NCBI GenBank assembly: GCA_021613375.1
Contig: CM038720.1
Location: 12,865,962-12,929,961 of the forward strand
Direction of reading: 5' to 3'
DNA: 64,000 nt
Source of the DNA: Megaleporinus macrocephalus
Taxonomy: Eukaryota; Chordata; Actinopteri; Characiformes; Anostomidae
Shown here in pieces: positions 48,190 to 60,019 of this stretch. Numbering within the stretch: the first letter of the stretch is position 1; the number at the start of each line of letters is the position of its first letter. The position numbers were made by a program, and so were the translations under genes. A model generated the notes under the pieces. The model was given only the letters and a program-made list of their open reading frames with translations. It had not been told where the DNA came from and ran no database searches.

Positions 48190-48900
48190 TCTCTTCAACG
48201 TCCAATGTTACGTAGTTTTGGAACAAGTCGTCCATTTGTCATCCCCCTCAAAGCTGGTCGACATGGGCCACGGCTTCGGTGATTAGCCATTGCAAATTGC
48301 CCTTTGTCCCTTCCCCACCAGCGTAGAGATTGAATGTCAGTGGTGGTTTCTGTGTGTTGGATCGGGTGAGATAATATGACGATATGGACGAGTAAGCGGC
48401 TATACAGAGCACCGGTTGGCTGCCCTTGCCCATGACCCGTCATTAACCCTAATTGCTTTGTTCATTTGCCGGAGCAGCCTCTGTCCACTCTGGTCAGAGA
48501 GAGTGAGCGAAAAGCCAGACTTTGGCTTTATTTCAGCCGACAGCTGGACAGTGATTGAGCTCATTTGGAACGAAGTTATTACACTTTAATCAGACGCCTT
48601 TGAAGGGCCACTTAAAACCAGATACTTCAGCAGAAGCGAAAAGTGCCGTGTGAGTCGGTCTGACATGATGTCACCAGTACGCTGCTGTGGCCGAGAGAAT
48701 TTTTTACCAATATTGATATTTCATGTATCGTATCTTTTTTTTTTTTTTTAGAGCTGCATTGAAAACAATGCGAAAGGTTTAACTTGGATTGGCTCTTTTC
48801 TCTCTTTCTCTACATTTATCTCTATCTATCTATCAACCAGTCAGACAGAGCCTTTTAATCCAGAACAATTTGACTTCGCTTAGCTGTAATTGGTAGGTAG
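48190..48900. other. Low-repeat block, candidate conserved non-coding DNA
   Basis: GC-richer, no similarity elsewhere in the window. A T run lies at 48737-48749 and (TCTA)n at 48816-48832. Confidence 0.3.
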
Positions 48901-49051
48901 AGTTTTTGAATTGGACAATAATGGGCAACCATGGGAATATAAAAGAAAGGAATGTTAAGAAAGTAGACTTTTAAAGTGGCGCTGACAGTCTCGAGCTGGT
49001 GCGAATGTTAGGCATTCTGGGTCTAGTTTCTCTGGGGGATAAATTAGTGGT

Positions 49052-49110
49052 AGGGATGCACTGATGCCGATACTGGTATCAGGTATCGGCCAGTGTCTAT
49101 GCCAATTAAC
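49052..49110 (+). mobile_element. Possible hAT terminus (AGGGATGCACTGATGCCGATA)
   Basis: AGGGATGCACTGATGCCGAT followed by CTGGTATCAGGTATCGGCC resembles hAT ends that carry repeated 'ccgatac' words. Only one end is seen. Confidence 0.4.
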
Positions 49111-49339
49111 ATGAACATGCTTGATACCACGTGAGTCTAGTAAGTCTAGTGTATGCTTTTGAACTAATGACTTAAGCTGGCTGAGTCTGACTCAAGTTTC
49201 TGGTCAGTTTAAGCATTTTGCTTTGACATATTCCCACCAGACTTATACTGACTTATCACAGCCATTTTCCCAATGCAGGTGTGCACTGACGTCACCTTCC
49301 CCCTAGAAAACGCCCATAAATTGGACTGAGTGGCAACAG

Positions 49340-49590
49340 AATGCAAATTTGAGCTTCGCATTTAACCCATCCGTGCACCCACATATACACACACTAGTGA
49401 ACATATACACTAGGGGAAGATGAGTACACATGCCTGGAGCGGTGGGCAGCCCTATCCATGGCACTCAGGGACCAGTCAGGGGTTAGCTGTCTTGCTTAAG
49501 CATACTTCAGTAATGTCCTGTCGGCTCATGGGATCAAACCATCAACCTTATGGTCACAATGTTGGTTCATTGACCTCCAGACCACGAATT
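49340..49590. repeat. Dispersed repeat, SINE-like, second copy
   Basis: GGTTAGCTGTCTTGCTTAAG, AATGTCCTGTCGGCTCATGG and GATCAAACCATCAACC share order with 11500-11680. Confidence 0.5.
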
Positions 49591-49609
49591 ACCACAACAT
49601 ACTTTCACA

Positions 49610-49790
49610 AGAAGTACCACAACATACTTTACTGTAATGTAAGTCAATGGAACCATAATTATATTTTTGGTCCATTAACCAACAAAATTGGTAATGCGTG
49701 TTTTTTCTTTGGACATTGGCGAAATCCTTTTTTTTTGGTTATCATGATCTTTAATGTTTCTCCATTACAACTTTCATAACCTTCAAATCT
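49610..49790 (+). repeat. Unclassified dispersed repeat (GAGCATTTCTATTGG family), diverged
   Basis: ACTGTAATGTAAGTCAATGG and TTTTTGGTCCATTAACC are family words. The core is poorly kept. Confidence 0.4.
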
Positions 49791-50054
49791 GCAGAGTTGC
49801 CTAGCTAACTGTCTAAACCTTTTTAGAAGTTTTTGGAAGTTTGCCTTATAGGGAAAACTGGGTTTGTCCTGGATTACTAACACTTGCTAGCTGGCTGTCT
49901 AACCATCCTCACCTGTGGTTGAAGAACATTGTAGAACATCTGTTTTAATAAATGCTGACAAAGAAAAGTTTACACTTACATAGAATATTAATGTTAATGA
50001 AAAATGCTAAATATCGTATTGATACATTGTCAATACTGTACATAACTTGTACTC

Positions 50055-50630
50055 AGGCTGGAAATCTGGGAGTAATTTCTAACTTTACGTTGTCTTTTGA
50101 GCCTCATGTCGAAAGCGTGGTTAAAGCAGCCGTTCTTCATCTCAGGGTTATTCCCCCCTTTATCAATTATTCTGCAGCTGATAGTCTGATTCATGCTTTT
50201 ATGAGCCGCAGAATTGACTACTGTAATGCTGGTCTCTGTTATGTACCTGCTCGGTCTTTGAACAAATCGCAGTTTGTGTAGAACTCTGTAGCAAGGGTTC
50301 TTACCAAGGCTGAGTCCTGGGATCACAGTACCCCTTCTTTGAAACATCTTCATTGGCTCCCAGTACAACATCATATTCAGTATGAAGTACTTTTACTTCT
50401 TAAATCACTTCATGGCCCAGCACATCCATATCTTAGTTGCTTGCTTGTGCCCTCCGTTCCTCTAGTACCAACCTGCTGTACCAACTGTCCCTAGCTCCAG
50501 ACATCGTACTGTGGGTTACCGGGCAGTCAGTGTTGTGGGTCCAGTGTTATAGAACCCAGGAGTTTCGTGCCAGCATGACTGTTTTTAATCTTAAAACTCG
50601 TCTGTTTCAGTTGGATTTTGGTTGAAATAC
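50055..50630 (+). pseudogene. Non-LTR retrotransposon fragment (L2/Rex-type), 3' end of the reverse transcriptase ORF
   Basis: The frame from 50070 reads LGVISNFTLSF, then HAFMSRRIDYCNAGL, and after a stop at 50279-50281 continues with LKHLHWLPVQ-like sequence (50340-50370) and a final LKTRLFQLDF near 50592. This order is the characteristic C-terminal tail of fish LINE ORF2. It is stop-interrupted and 5' truncated, as is usual for LINE copies. Confidence 0.8.
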
Positions 50631-50654
50631 TTTGATTCTTATTCTTTTCTGTTA

Positions 50655-51160
50655 ACTTGTCAGGACCCCCACAGGACCACCACAGAGCAGGTTTTATTTG
50701 GGAGGTGGGTCATTCTCAGCACTGCAGTGACACTGACGTGGTCCTGGCGTGTTACTGTTGTGTTGTTCTGGTATCTGGATCAGACACAGCAGTGCTGCTG
50801 GCATTTTTAAACACTGGGTCCACTCACTGTCCACTCTATTAGACACTCCTACTATCTTGCTGGTCCACCGTGTAGATGTAAAGTCAGAGATGGTAGCTCA
50901 TCTGTTGCTGCACAGTTTGTGTTCCTCTAGTCCTTCATCATTGGTCACAGGATGCTGCCCACAGGACACTGTTGGCTGGATGTTGTTGGTTGGTGGACCA
51001 TCCTCAGTCCAGCAATGACACTGAGATGTTTAGAATGAGTGCTGAGAATGAGCCACCTCCCTAACAGTACCTGCTCTGTGGTGGTCCTGACCACTGAAGA
51101 ATAGGGTGAAGAATTAACAGCAAAGTATGCAGAGAAACAGATGGACTACAGGTGGTTGTA
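50655..51160. mobile_element. Palindromic MITE, long copy
   Basis: The left half carries GTCAGGACCCCCACAGGACC, CATTCTCAGCACTGCAGTGA and GGATCAGACACAGCAGTGCT. The right half carries ATGAGTGCTGAGAATGAGCC, CCTGCTCTGTGGTGGTCCTG and TATGCAGAGAAACAGATGG. The centre has CTAGTCCTTCATCATTGGTCACAGG. Confidence 0.85.
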
Positions 51161-51334
51161 ATGATATGGTGGATCTGTGTATTGTGTTGATCTGAATTGT
51201 GAGCTTGCTGCACCCAATAAATAAAATATGTTTTTATTCTAATTATTACTCTAAAATTCAGCAAACCTGACTCAGACAGTCAACTGCAAATCCACGTTTT
51301 CTTTCTTTAGCAGCTTCTTGTTCAGATGTTCTCG

Positions 51335-51409
51335 TTCCACCTTAAATGGTGCAGCGGTTGCAGTCTATATTGACACGGCAGAATACTACAGCACCATTTT
51401 AAGGTGGAA
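51335..51409. mobile_element. Short palindromic MITE (TTCCACCTTAAAT family), copy 2
   Basis: TTCCACCTTAAATGGTGCAG pairs with CAGCACCATTTTAAGGTGGAA around a 34-bp centre. Confidence 0.75.
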
Positions 51410-52289
51410 TGGCAATATTCGTTCAAGAAGCTGGTGAATAGCCGCAGCCTTGTGCGATCCATGTGTTTTCTGTTCTTTATTTTTCAGCAATCTGGAGAAA
51501 AGGTGGCTTTGAATTGGTGCTGAATCTATTTGTACAGTCAATCGCGCAAACAGCTCTTCCCAATTTTAGATGTTTTTGTGGGGTTTTTTTTCACTCCATT
51601 CACACTGAACGCTAACTCTGCCACTCAAATAATCTGTATGCCACTCAGTGCAGCTACGCCTGCCAACTGTTATGCCATGTGCATACCTTCTATACTGGTG
51701 TTCATACATAGGCTAACAAAAGGGAGGTACAAGGTCAACATTTGCTACCAAAGTCTGTATGTGCTGACTTTATTTAGATAGACGTTCTTTAATGTTTCTT
51801 TTAATCGTTGTAAAGTAGCCTGTAGAGAGACTGTATTATCCTACAGAGTACATCACCGCCTGAGTATATAAATTGTGGTCATTTTCATCTATTAAAGATT
51901 CAAACATCTATTCAAATGTCAATGAGTCACCAAAGAACAAGATTTCTAAAATAACTCCATATATGTCTGGCTGTAGAGGACCTTCCACTATTGCTCAACC
52001 AGGAAACCAAAACTCCAACAAGACATATAACAAGAGCTCCTCGGATGCATTAGCCTCAGTTGTGATTCCTACTGTCACAGTACTACAGAGACTGTTCTTC
52101 AAAGAGACAAGGATCAAAACTATAAAACATACAATACCAACAGCTGTATACAGGCACATTGCTGATGTAGAACAAAACCTGCTCTTCTCCATTGCAGTTC
52201 TTCTCAACACAATGCACACCATGTAATATATGTTAGATTCGAATGATTTAACTGTTCAGGTATGTTGCAGTTATTTACACTAGCAACTA
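51410..52289. other. Unassigned sequence
   Basis: The 117-codon frame at 51873-52226 and its antisense frame have no recognisable domain. Confidence 0.4.
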
Positions 52290-52297
52290 CTCAGTAT

Positions 52298-53212
52298 TAG
52301 AGATGGACCGATCAGCGTTTTTAAGGGCGATTCTGATTGCCGATCACCTTTCAGTGCGATCGGTCGATAGCCGATACTGATCAAAGGCGGGGCTCTATGC
52401 CACGGCAGGGCTACATGTAGTTATTAGCGCAAGCAAGTCATGAAACATGGTCTAAACTGATTTATTACTATTTTAACGAGCGCATGTGAAACAGCATAAT
52501 ATTTTAAACAAAATTAGCATTAAATAAACAAAGTAAATCAAATATCCCCAATACTCTAATCGTTACATTTAGACCTTAATTTAAAACTAAAAAAGCAAAT
52601 TAAATAAATGCAGTAAAAACTGCAGTCATTAAACGCAGACTCTGTTATTTTAAATGACAAACTGTAATCATTAAATGTAGATCTTGAATTGTAGCTGCTG
52701 TTCTGTTCATACCGGTCAGATCTGGTCTGCACGGTGTTCTGGGTTATTTGTTTTGTGCTAGCTGTGCGTGCTAGCTCTGCTGTTTGCTGATACTCACTGT
52801 ACTAGCTGTGTGCAGTGCTGTATCAGATTAGTAGTGTTAAATGTCTTTGGTTCCCCCACAAGACACGCTGATTTGACATATTTTTAAAATGTCCTGGATG
52901 AGTCTGAGTCACATACGGTAAAACACTGCCAGACAGACGACATGCTTTCTATCAGCGCATGTTTTTCTCGCAACGTCGCTGCTTTAGTCTCTCTGTGGAA
53001 AATGAAAGAGTGTGTATTTTCAACTAGTGGTTCAGACAGGAATTGCAGGGGGCTGGCCGGAGGGCTCATCTTCCTGGATGAGACGCTAGCTGGAGACGCT
53101 AACGCCATCGATCGGCTCTCGGGATCAGCTAAATTGGAAAAATATCGGCCAATAACCGATCACATATTTTGATTAAACACCGATACATAGCCGATCGATC
53201 CTTCCATCTCTA
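52298..53212 (+). mobile_element. Non-autonomous hAT element, complete, 915 bp
   Basis: Ends TAGAGATGG and CCATCTCTA are flanked by CTCAGTAT on both sides (52290-52297 and 53213-53220). Subterminal GCCGATCACCTTTCAGTGCG and GCCAATAACCGATCACA words recur in both ends. Internal frames on both strands (52884-53108, 52942-53172) have no recognisable transposase domain. Confidence 0.95.
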
Positions 53213-53274
53213 CTCAGTATGGTATTAATATTGGCAAGAACATGCACTCGTACTTAGTTTAAAACTTCTTAGTT

Positions 53275-53660
53275 CAGTAGTGATACTGGGGTGTTTAACA
53301 ATGCCAATAACACACACAGTTCCGCCATGCCAGTGTATCACTGCAGTGCTGAGAATGACCCAACACCCAAATAATACCTGCTCTGTTGTGGTCCAGTGGG
53401 GGTCCTGACCATGTATACAGTGAAATAGATGGACTACAGTCTGTAAGAGCAGAACAACAAAGTGCTCCTATATGATAAATAGAGCTGATAAAAAGGGCAG
53501 TGGGTGTAGATACAAGGGGGTGTTCCTTATGAAGTGCTAAGCTCGGTTTATTATATACTGTAATTCAGTGATAAAGTCAAGTCAGAGTGCTTCTATATGG
53601 TAAGTGGAGCTGATAAAATGGACAGAGGAGCTGGTTTTAATGGTATGGTTGATCGGTGTA
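53275..53660. mobile_element. Palindromic MITE, right half
   Basis: Runs CACTGCAGTGCTGAGAATGA, CTGCTCTGTTGTGGTCCAG, GATGGACTACAGTCTGTAAG, AAGTGCTCCTATATGATAAA and ends TATGGTTGATCGGTGTA. The end segment is duplicated internally: GTGCTTCTATATGGTAAGTG occurs again at 53589. Confidence 0.85.
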
Positions 53661-54304
53661 CAAGCTAACACTGTTGTTCATTAAACTGACATCATAAGAC
53701 CAGCAACGTCACCAGAATCCCCCCATAAACCTACAAGCTTTGCCAGATGTGGTAGCAAAAAAGGCTTTACAGTTTAAGTAGCGTTCCGCTATCTGCTTTC
53801 GTGCAGCATCATTTCAACAGCAGGCCTGTTTACTTGTTTGTAGTATTACTTCCACTTTTAAAATAGCCCAGAAGCTCAGAAAAACAGATTAGACCTCGGC
53901 TTCCTTGTGAGGGCATGACGTGAACTACAGAATAATGCACACCTGAGAGGTCTATGTCACACAATAGTGTGTCCAAATATGGAGCCACTCTGGCTCGAAA
54001 GCCGGTGTGATCCATCTCCATCAGGCAATCTGCAGTCATTATCTGATAGTCATTTTAGCATTGAAGAAAAGCATTTACATCTCCTTCTCAAAGCACTCTC
54101 AGCCAGTCACCATCGCCACTGAACGTTCCTTCCTCCATCTAGCGAAGAAAAACTTTTCCTTTATATTACTGGGCTTTTTTAAACCTTATAACATGACTAA
54201 GGACAACTAACATTGCAGAACAGTACTCGACTAACTAGTTACCTTTTGTCAACTGAGCTGCTGACAGTCGGTCAATAAACAAGACTGTAGTGTATATCAA
54301 TGTG
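53661..54304. other. Unassigned sequence
   Basis: No recognisable feature. Confidence 0.4.
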
Positions 54305-54470
54305 AGTTCAAGAGGCGTCATTGTCATTTCAGCTACACAGTGAAAGGAAACGACGTTACTTCAGGACTATATGGTGCAACACAAAATACAAGTGCAAAAC
54401 AATACAGTGTCTACAGTGCAGACAATAATGTGCAATAAGTACCAAGACATAATAAATTTAAGGAGTAAAT
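54305..54470 (+). repeat. Dispersed repeat (GTCATTTCAGCTACACAGTG type)
   Basis: TTCAAGAGGCGTCATTGTCAT, CAGCTACACAGTGAAAGGAAA and GCAGACAATAATGTGCAATA resemble a common fish repeat. Diverged relative of 28462-28640. Confidence 0.45.
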
Positions 54471-54729
54471 ATGAAAGAAGAGGACTCAGGTTAGATACAG
54501 TACATGGTACTGATAATATATAAAGTTTTACAAAGAAGGATGTAACATACTATGACATATTAGCAGATAGACTGGTGTAAATGAACACAGCAGTTACTGC
54601 AGTAACAGGCAGAACAGCAGTAATGCATTTACATTATAGCAGCAGATATAAATGCATGTAAATGGGCAGAAATGCGAAGTATCATAGTGTGAAATGTCCG
54701 GAATCCTCCTTAGCATTTGTGTGAAATAG

Positions 54730-55180
54730 TGTGAAAAAGTGTCTTGTGTCATCTGTCTATAAAACATTTTCCCAGAGACATCGTGGAACATCCAGGTTGT
54801 CTTGGGAAAACTTGAGATGGGCCTCCTTCTTGATGTCCTTCTATGAACAGCAGTTGTTCAGTGTTTTTCTGATAGTGGGAATGTGAAGTAGAGTTTTTAG
54901 GGTGTCTTCTGTTACCATCAATCTTTGGTTCTTTCTCAGATCTTTCAGGATTGCCAGTTGTGATCTTGGAGTGATCTTAATAGGCAGTCTCCCCAAGGGA
55001 GAGTAGCAGTGGTCCTGAATGTTCTCATTTTGTGTCAGTTTACTCAGTCAAGCCATTTACTCATATACACTTACATCTCTAGCCTTTTCCAGCTTCATGT
55101 GTCTCTATAATACGTCTTCTGGGGTCTCCTGAAAGTGGTTTGCGTCGAGGCATGGTTCACACTAACCTTTATGGAGAACA
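54730..55180 (-). pseudogene. Tc1/mariner-superfamily transposase fragment
   Basis: Read on the minus strand, the DNA follows the start of a transposase gene: CATCGTGGAACATCCAGGTT, GGGAAAACTTGAGATGGGCC, GTTGTTCAGTGTTTTTCTGA, GATCTTGGAGTGATCTTAAT and CCTTTTCCAGCTTCATG appear in the usual order of a teleost Tc1/mariner family. Many indels, not coding. Confidence 0.55.
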
Positions 55181-55449
55181 GATTTATGGAGAGCACTAAG
55201 CTGGTTTTGTGTTCTGCCTTTATTTAACGGGTGAAGCAGCCGATTCTAACCAGTTGGCTGATTGGATGGAGCTACCAAAAAAGGTGGGAGTTTCTCAGAA
55301 TTTTGTTAATGGACAATTGTCAGTTACAAGACAGCCCCTCACGTATGTGAATAAATCTACTGTAGGGTCACCCATTACTGACCCAATCACACACAATTTG
55401 TATAATCCCCATAGAGAAGCATTACCAATAGAATGGGACATACTTGAGC

Positions 55450-55680
55450 CTAGCGGGGAAGGGGTAGAAAGACCTCCCAGGATTGGGTTGTGCAGCAGTG
55501 GTGCTGCATTCTCTGGAGTGATGGAACAGCTATGGGATGAGTTGGACTGATCCAGAACTCATTATCCAGCATGAGTATCTAATGCTTTTGTGGCTGAATG
55601 AAGTCAAACCCTCACAGCAGTGTTCAAATACCTAGAGTAAAGTCTTCCCAGAAGAGTTGGGGCCTGTAAAAACCTGTAAA
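55450..55680 (+). pseudogene. Tc1-like transposase 3' end
   Basis: GAACAGCTATGGGATGAGTTGGACTGA, ACTCATTATCCAGCATGAGT and GAGTAAAGTCTTCCCAGAAGAG are the late transposase region. Stops throughout. Confidence 0.6.
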
Positions 55681-55769
55681 TGTACATATATTTTTTTTAA
55701 ATATATGGTTATCAACATGTTTTGGTAAAACATTTATTGTAATAATATTCCTCGATACTGCCCAGCTCT

Positions 55770-55910
55770 GACGTCCAGAGCTGATGGCTGTTGGCCATTG
55801 TGCCCTTGAGCAAGGCACTTAACCCCATGGTGCTCCAGGGGGATTGTGTCTGCAGCAGGTTGATGGAAGTCGCTTTGGGCAAAAGTGACAGCTAAATGGC
55901 TAAACGTAAA
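55770..55910 (+). repeat. SINE tail with L2-type 3' module
   Basis: TGTGCCCTTGAGCAAGGCAC, TTAACCCCATGGTGCTCC and AAGTCGCTTTGGGCAAAAGTG then ACAGCTAAATGGCTAAACG form the well-known 3' part of teleost SINEs that share their end with L2-clade LINEs. Confidence 0.75.
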
Positions 55911-56566
55911 TGGAGGCCATCGTCTATGAAGTTCCATTCTTCGGTTACATTTGAAAAGGATTGGGGGGGGTTGGAGGTTGGTGTAGGTGGTGGGAAATAT
56001 CACAGGGTGCTACACATTGTGTCACTAATTGTGTTGCCTGCTGCTGATAGGAGAGGCCGTGAGCTGTATGAAGATCCACTGAACAGTAGGTTCTCTTCAG
56101 ACAGTGTCGTCTGACACCACGTTGCATCATACTGACCCACAGACCATTATTATAATAGCAAATACATTCTTGGTGACTTGCTCAACAGTTATATCCTAGA
56201 CACTGGCACTGAGTCTTTTCTCTGTGCTCATTCTTAGACTGGATCATGAGAAACATAGTCAAATATGTTTCCTCTCAGAAATCGGCTATAAACCGAGACC
56301 AGTTAGTCAGTTTAGTTCCAAACCCGCATCTAACACCAACCCCAATTAATGCTCCTGTTCCAGCCGGTCAGCAGCTTCCCAAGAAGTTAATTATGTCTGG
56401 AGCAGGTGTGGTTGGAACTTGACTCAGCAGGAAGCTAGATCTTCAGAACCAGGGCACTTTATCAATTGCTTAGATGATACACTAGGCAGTGGTTCAGTTC
56501 AGATGCCAAATGAACCTCTAGTGTGTGATAGCACTTTATTAGGAACCCCCCTTGTATGTACACTCA
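55911..56566. other. Unassigned sequence
   Basis: No recognisable feature. Confidence 0.4.
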
Positions 56567-57110
56567 TTACTCATTTTATCATCTGTTTATCATATAGGAG
56601 CACTTTGTAGTTCTACAATTACAAACTGTAGTCCATCTGATTCTCTGTACAGTTGTTATCCTGTTTCTCAATGGTCAGGAAAGACCACCACAGAGCAGAT
56701 ATTATTTGGATGTGGGCCATTCTCAGTGATGCTGACATGGCGCTTGTGGTGGTGGTGTGTTAGACCTTGCTGGTTCACCTTGTAGATGTAAAGTTAGCAA
56801 CACTAGCTCATATTTTGCTGCACAGCTTGTGTTCCTGTAGTCCTTCATCAGTGGTCACAGGACGCTATTGACTGGAGAGCTTTGGTTGGTGGGCTATTCT
56901 CAGTCCAGCAGTGATACTAATGTATAAGTCCAGATCCACTCACACCAACACAAACAAACACTAACCCACCACCGGCATTTCAGTGTCACCGCAGTGCTAA
57001 GAATGATCAGCAACCCAAATAGTACCTGCTCTTTGGGGGTCCTGACCACTGTAGAACAGAGTAACGAAACATGGATTACAGTCTGTAATTGTAGAACTTC
57101 AAAGCTGGTA
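56567..57110. mobile_element. Palindromic MITE, near-complete copy
   Basis: Left half: CACTTTGTAGTTCTACAATT, AAGACCACCACAGAGCAGAT. Centre: GTCCTTCATCAGTGGTCACAGG. Right half: CACCGCAGTGCTAAGAATGA, TACCTGCTCTTTGGGGGTCC, TGTAATTGTAGAACTTCAAA. The two halves are inverted repeats of each other. Confidence 0.85.
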
Positions 57111-57800
57111 ATGATACATTACTGAGCAAAAGCCAGACCCTGCTCTTCGTTAGAAGCAGACAGAAGTGTGATGGTGTAGCAGGTGGATTATATGCCTAGT
57201 CATGTAGGCTGCTTTCCCTTTGTGCCAGAAGTCCTCAGGTTCGAGCTGACAGTGCGTAAGAAGTACAGAACCTGGGAAGGCCTTTGGAGAACAGGCGAAA
57301 ATAGAGGACGTGCAATGCTTTGTCACTTTAGAGAAAGATCAGCGCGGCTGCTCTTCCTCTAGCTCGGAAGCTGAGGCTGAATTTTTAAAAAGCCAAAGCC
57401 TGGGCTTTCTGCTCGCTGCCTCCTTTCCGTTCCTCTCCTGCTTTCTATTCCACTCTCAGTAATGAGCAAAGGTCAATGTGTTTGCTCTCCCAGCCCGTTT
57501 CAGTGTCAACGGCGGCGGCGGCTACTGAAGTACTTACGCTTGGCCTTTCGCCGCTGTCCTAAATGCCAAAACAGGCTTGTTATTCCACCATAAATATAAC
57601 TAACCAGTATCAACAGTGAACTCCGAGTGAGCCGTGCATTCTAATAAGGCCTGCCATTATGCTGGAGAACATGGTGACGAGGTCAGTGCCATATGCAAAT
57701 CAACGGTTAATGGACTTGTCAGGCACTCAGTGTTTTAACCCTTGCTGTGTTAGACTCACTAAGGAGAACTGTGGTTTTCTGCTTTGTATCTCTGGTCGAA
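57111..57800. other. Low-repeat block, candidate conserved non-coding DNA
   Basis: Positions 57280-57740 are unique and GC-richer, with GGCGGCGGCGGC at 57511-57522. No supported exon. Confidence 0.3.
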
Positions 57801-58468
57801 GGTGGTCCAACGTTTGATCATTTTATAAATTTTTTTATAAGAAGCTGTTGCCTTTTTGGAAGAATTCAGTAGAGTATATTTACAGCCTATAGACATATTA
57901 TTAATATTCTCAGTACATTTGAAAGTATTCAGCTTTCTTTTTGAGAACTTCTTAATGAAACAGTTTAATGACTCTCAAGTTTGTTGGGGTTAAACACTTT
58001 GATGCGCAACTTGGGTCAAAAGTGACCCAACTGAGGTTTTATTTTCTATATCTTTGCAATAAATTCATCATTCAAACTTCCATGAATTCCTTAATTTACT
58101 TGTTTTCTGTATCACTGCCCTTCTAATACACAACATGGGCCCCTTATGTGTTCACTATGGAATTTGATAGGAAACTACAGACATTTGTATATTTTTGTTC
58201 ATAAAGTAAAAAAATAATAATAAAAATAATGATATTAGGGTCAAAAATAAGATTTTTAATAATGAAAACTTGGAAATAATGAAATAAACTTTGATTGTAA
58301 TAGCTGTACCAAAGAGATACTCAACAGTACTTATGATAACATAGGAAATGAATACGGCTCCAGTTTGAGCCATGTTGTGCATTACAAGAGGTTTGCTTAG
58401 CCTGTGCATCAAAAGCGTTAAAGAAATTGAAATGACTACTGAAGGCACTTCAAAAATTAATCCACATA
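57801..58468. other. Unassigned, possible old repeat
   Basis: TCATTCAAACTTCCATGAATTCC (58069-58091) and ACCAAAGAGATACTCA match 12670-12740 in order, which suggests a diverged dispersed repeat. Confidence 0.4.
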
Positions 58469-58997
58469 CTCTACCGCTCAAACGTTCAGGATCACAGTGA
58501 AATGTTCTTGTTTTAATGGAGTATCTTCCTTCCTTAACACAACAATGGACTGACGGGTCTCTAAAGAAAGTTGTTTCTTCTGGTCATTTTGAGTCGGTCA
58601 GCAAGCCGTCAACTGCTGATGCTTCAGATACTAAATTAACCTAGAATGTTGTTCTCCCTTTTATACTCACTTATTAGTAGAATGTTTTTCAGCTGTGCAT
58701 CACAATTGAGCAAGAGAGTCCTAACAACCAATTAGCCCAATAACATCCTTAACTTGGATTGGCAGCCGTACCAGGAGATTTAGACAGAGGACTGAGAATT
58801 GCTGATAATAGGACTATATGTAAAATAAGCCTCTATACAAAAATAGGCTTAAATCCAACAATTTTTTTTCTTTAAAAATCATCTGATACAATTAAATTAT
58901 TTGTGCAATGGACAATATTGTTTGTGAATTGCATAAAAATTGCATGAATTGCATGAAATGAAATTCTAAAGTGATCCTAAACTTTTGAGCGGTAGTG
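58469..58997. mobile_element. Tc1-like MITE, 529 bp, complete
   Basis: Inverted ends CTCTACCGCTCAAACGTTCA and the complement of CACTACCGCTCAAAAGTTTA, each continuing to GGATCA and each bordered by TA (58467-58468 and 58998-58999). No transposase inside. Confidence 0.92.
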
Positions 58998-59074
58998 TAT
59001 GCAAAAGAAACACATGTACATATCAAAAATGCACCTTACTACATATTGTCGCGGTCCAAAAATATTAATGTCTC

Positions 59075-59290
59075 TCCAAAAATAGAAACTTTACACTACA
59101 GGGTAAAAACGTTCTTAACTTTCAATACAAGTCAATGAAACCAGATGTTTTTACAAACAGTTCTGGAGCGTTTCTATTGGATCATTCATCATGAATATTT
59201 AACACAATGTAAACAGCTGCTGTGCTCAAATGACATAGGAAACTTAAAAATGGGAAAAAAAATGAAGATACATAGTTTTTTCTTTTGGCT
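59075..59290 (+). repeat. Unclassified dispersed repeat (GAGCATTTCTATTGG family), long copy
   Basis: TTTCAATACAAGTCAATGAAACC, TCTGGAGCGTTTCTATTGGA, CATTCATCATGAATATTTAAC and AAATGAAGATACATAGTTTT. The same order occurs in the other copies. Confidence 0.6.
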
Positions 59291-59474
59291 CTGTATCTGA
59301 TCTACCTTATATTTACAAACTGTTTGTAATTTTGTACTTTTGCTATAATTGTAATGGGACAGAATTAGTCCTTGTACTGAAAAACCAGGCGAAGGTCAAC
59401 ACCAAAAACAAGCAATCAACAATAAGTAGAGACATCCAGAGAGCAGTCAAAACATAAGAACAGCACACAGAGCA

Positions 59475-59478
59475 TGAA

Positions 59479-59517
<39 letters not shown>

Positions 59518-59520
59518 ATA
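59475..59520. repeat. (AAAT)n microsatellite
   Basis: About 11 AAAT units. Confidence 0.97.
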
Positions 59521-59739
59521 GTTAAGAAACACAAATCCAGTCATAACACCTGAAACTGATGAATGTGGAAAACCGCTCGGTGTGTTCAGGTCAACTGGGG
59601 TGATACTTTGTGTGGAACAAGATCAAACAGTTTAAATAGTGCTAAACAGGTGTGGATGATTTGTATTCCTGTGAGGCAGACTTGTGATTTTAAATTGTGC
59701 TAAATATGATAAATGTGCTGAAATACATTATGGTACATG

Positions 59740-59835
59740 AGTGAACAGAACGCTCCAAAACTACTTTTAAAAAAAACATGTTCCATTAACTTCCATCCAA
59801 AGTTAAGAATGTTATTTTTCTTTATACTGGAAAGT
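59740..59835 (-). repeat. Unclassified dispersed repeat, short inverted fragment
   Basis: GAACGCTCCAAAACTACTTTT and TTCCATTAACTTCCATCCAAAG are reversed family words. Confidence 0.4.
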
Positions 59836-60019
59836 TTTGAGATTGTTTGTAAGATATGAGATTATTTATAGTTAATGGATTTTTTTGCAATAAAATGTGT
59901 TATCTTAACTTTAACATAATCAAACATTAAAATGACCAAACTTTTGCATATGATCATATATGTACATGTAGTTTTAGGTTTTGTTGTTCATCTAAGATTT
60001 TAGAGCTGAGATTTAGGCA

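Noticed and set aside
49952..50374. Novel 109-codon gene with an overlapping antisense 114-codon frame
   Set aside because: The + frame matches the C-terminal pattern of LINE ORF2 proteins, and the antisense frame is a shadow.
51873..52226. 117-codon + frame with a long antisense frame
   Set aside because: No known domain, no splice signals in agreement, and codon pattern not distinguishable from non-coding sequence by eye.
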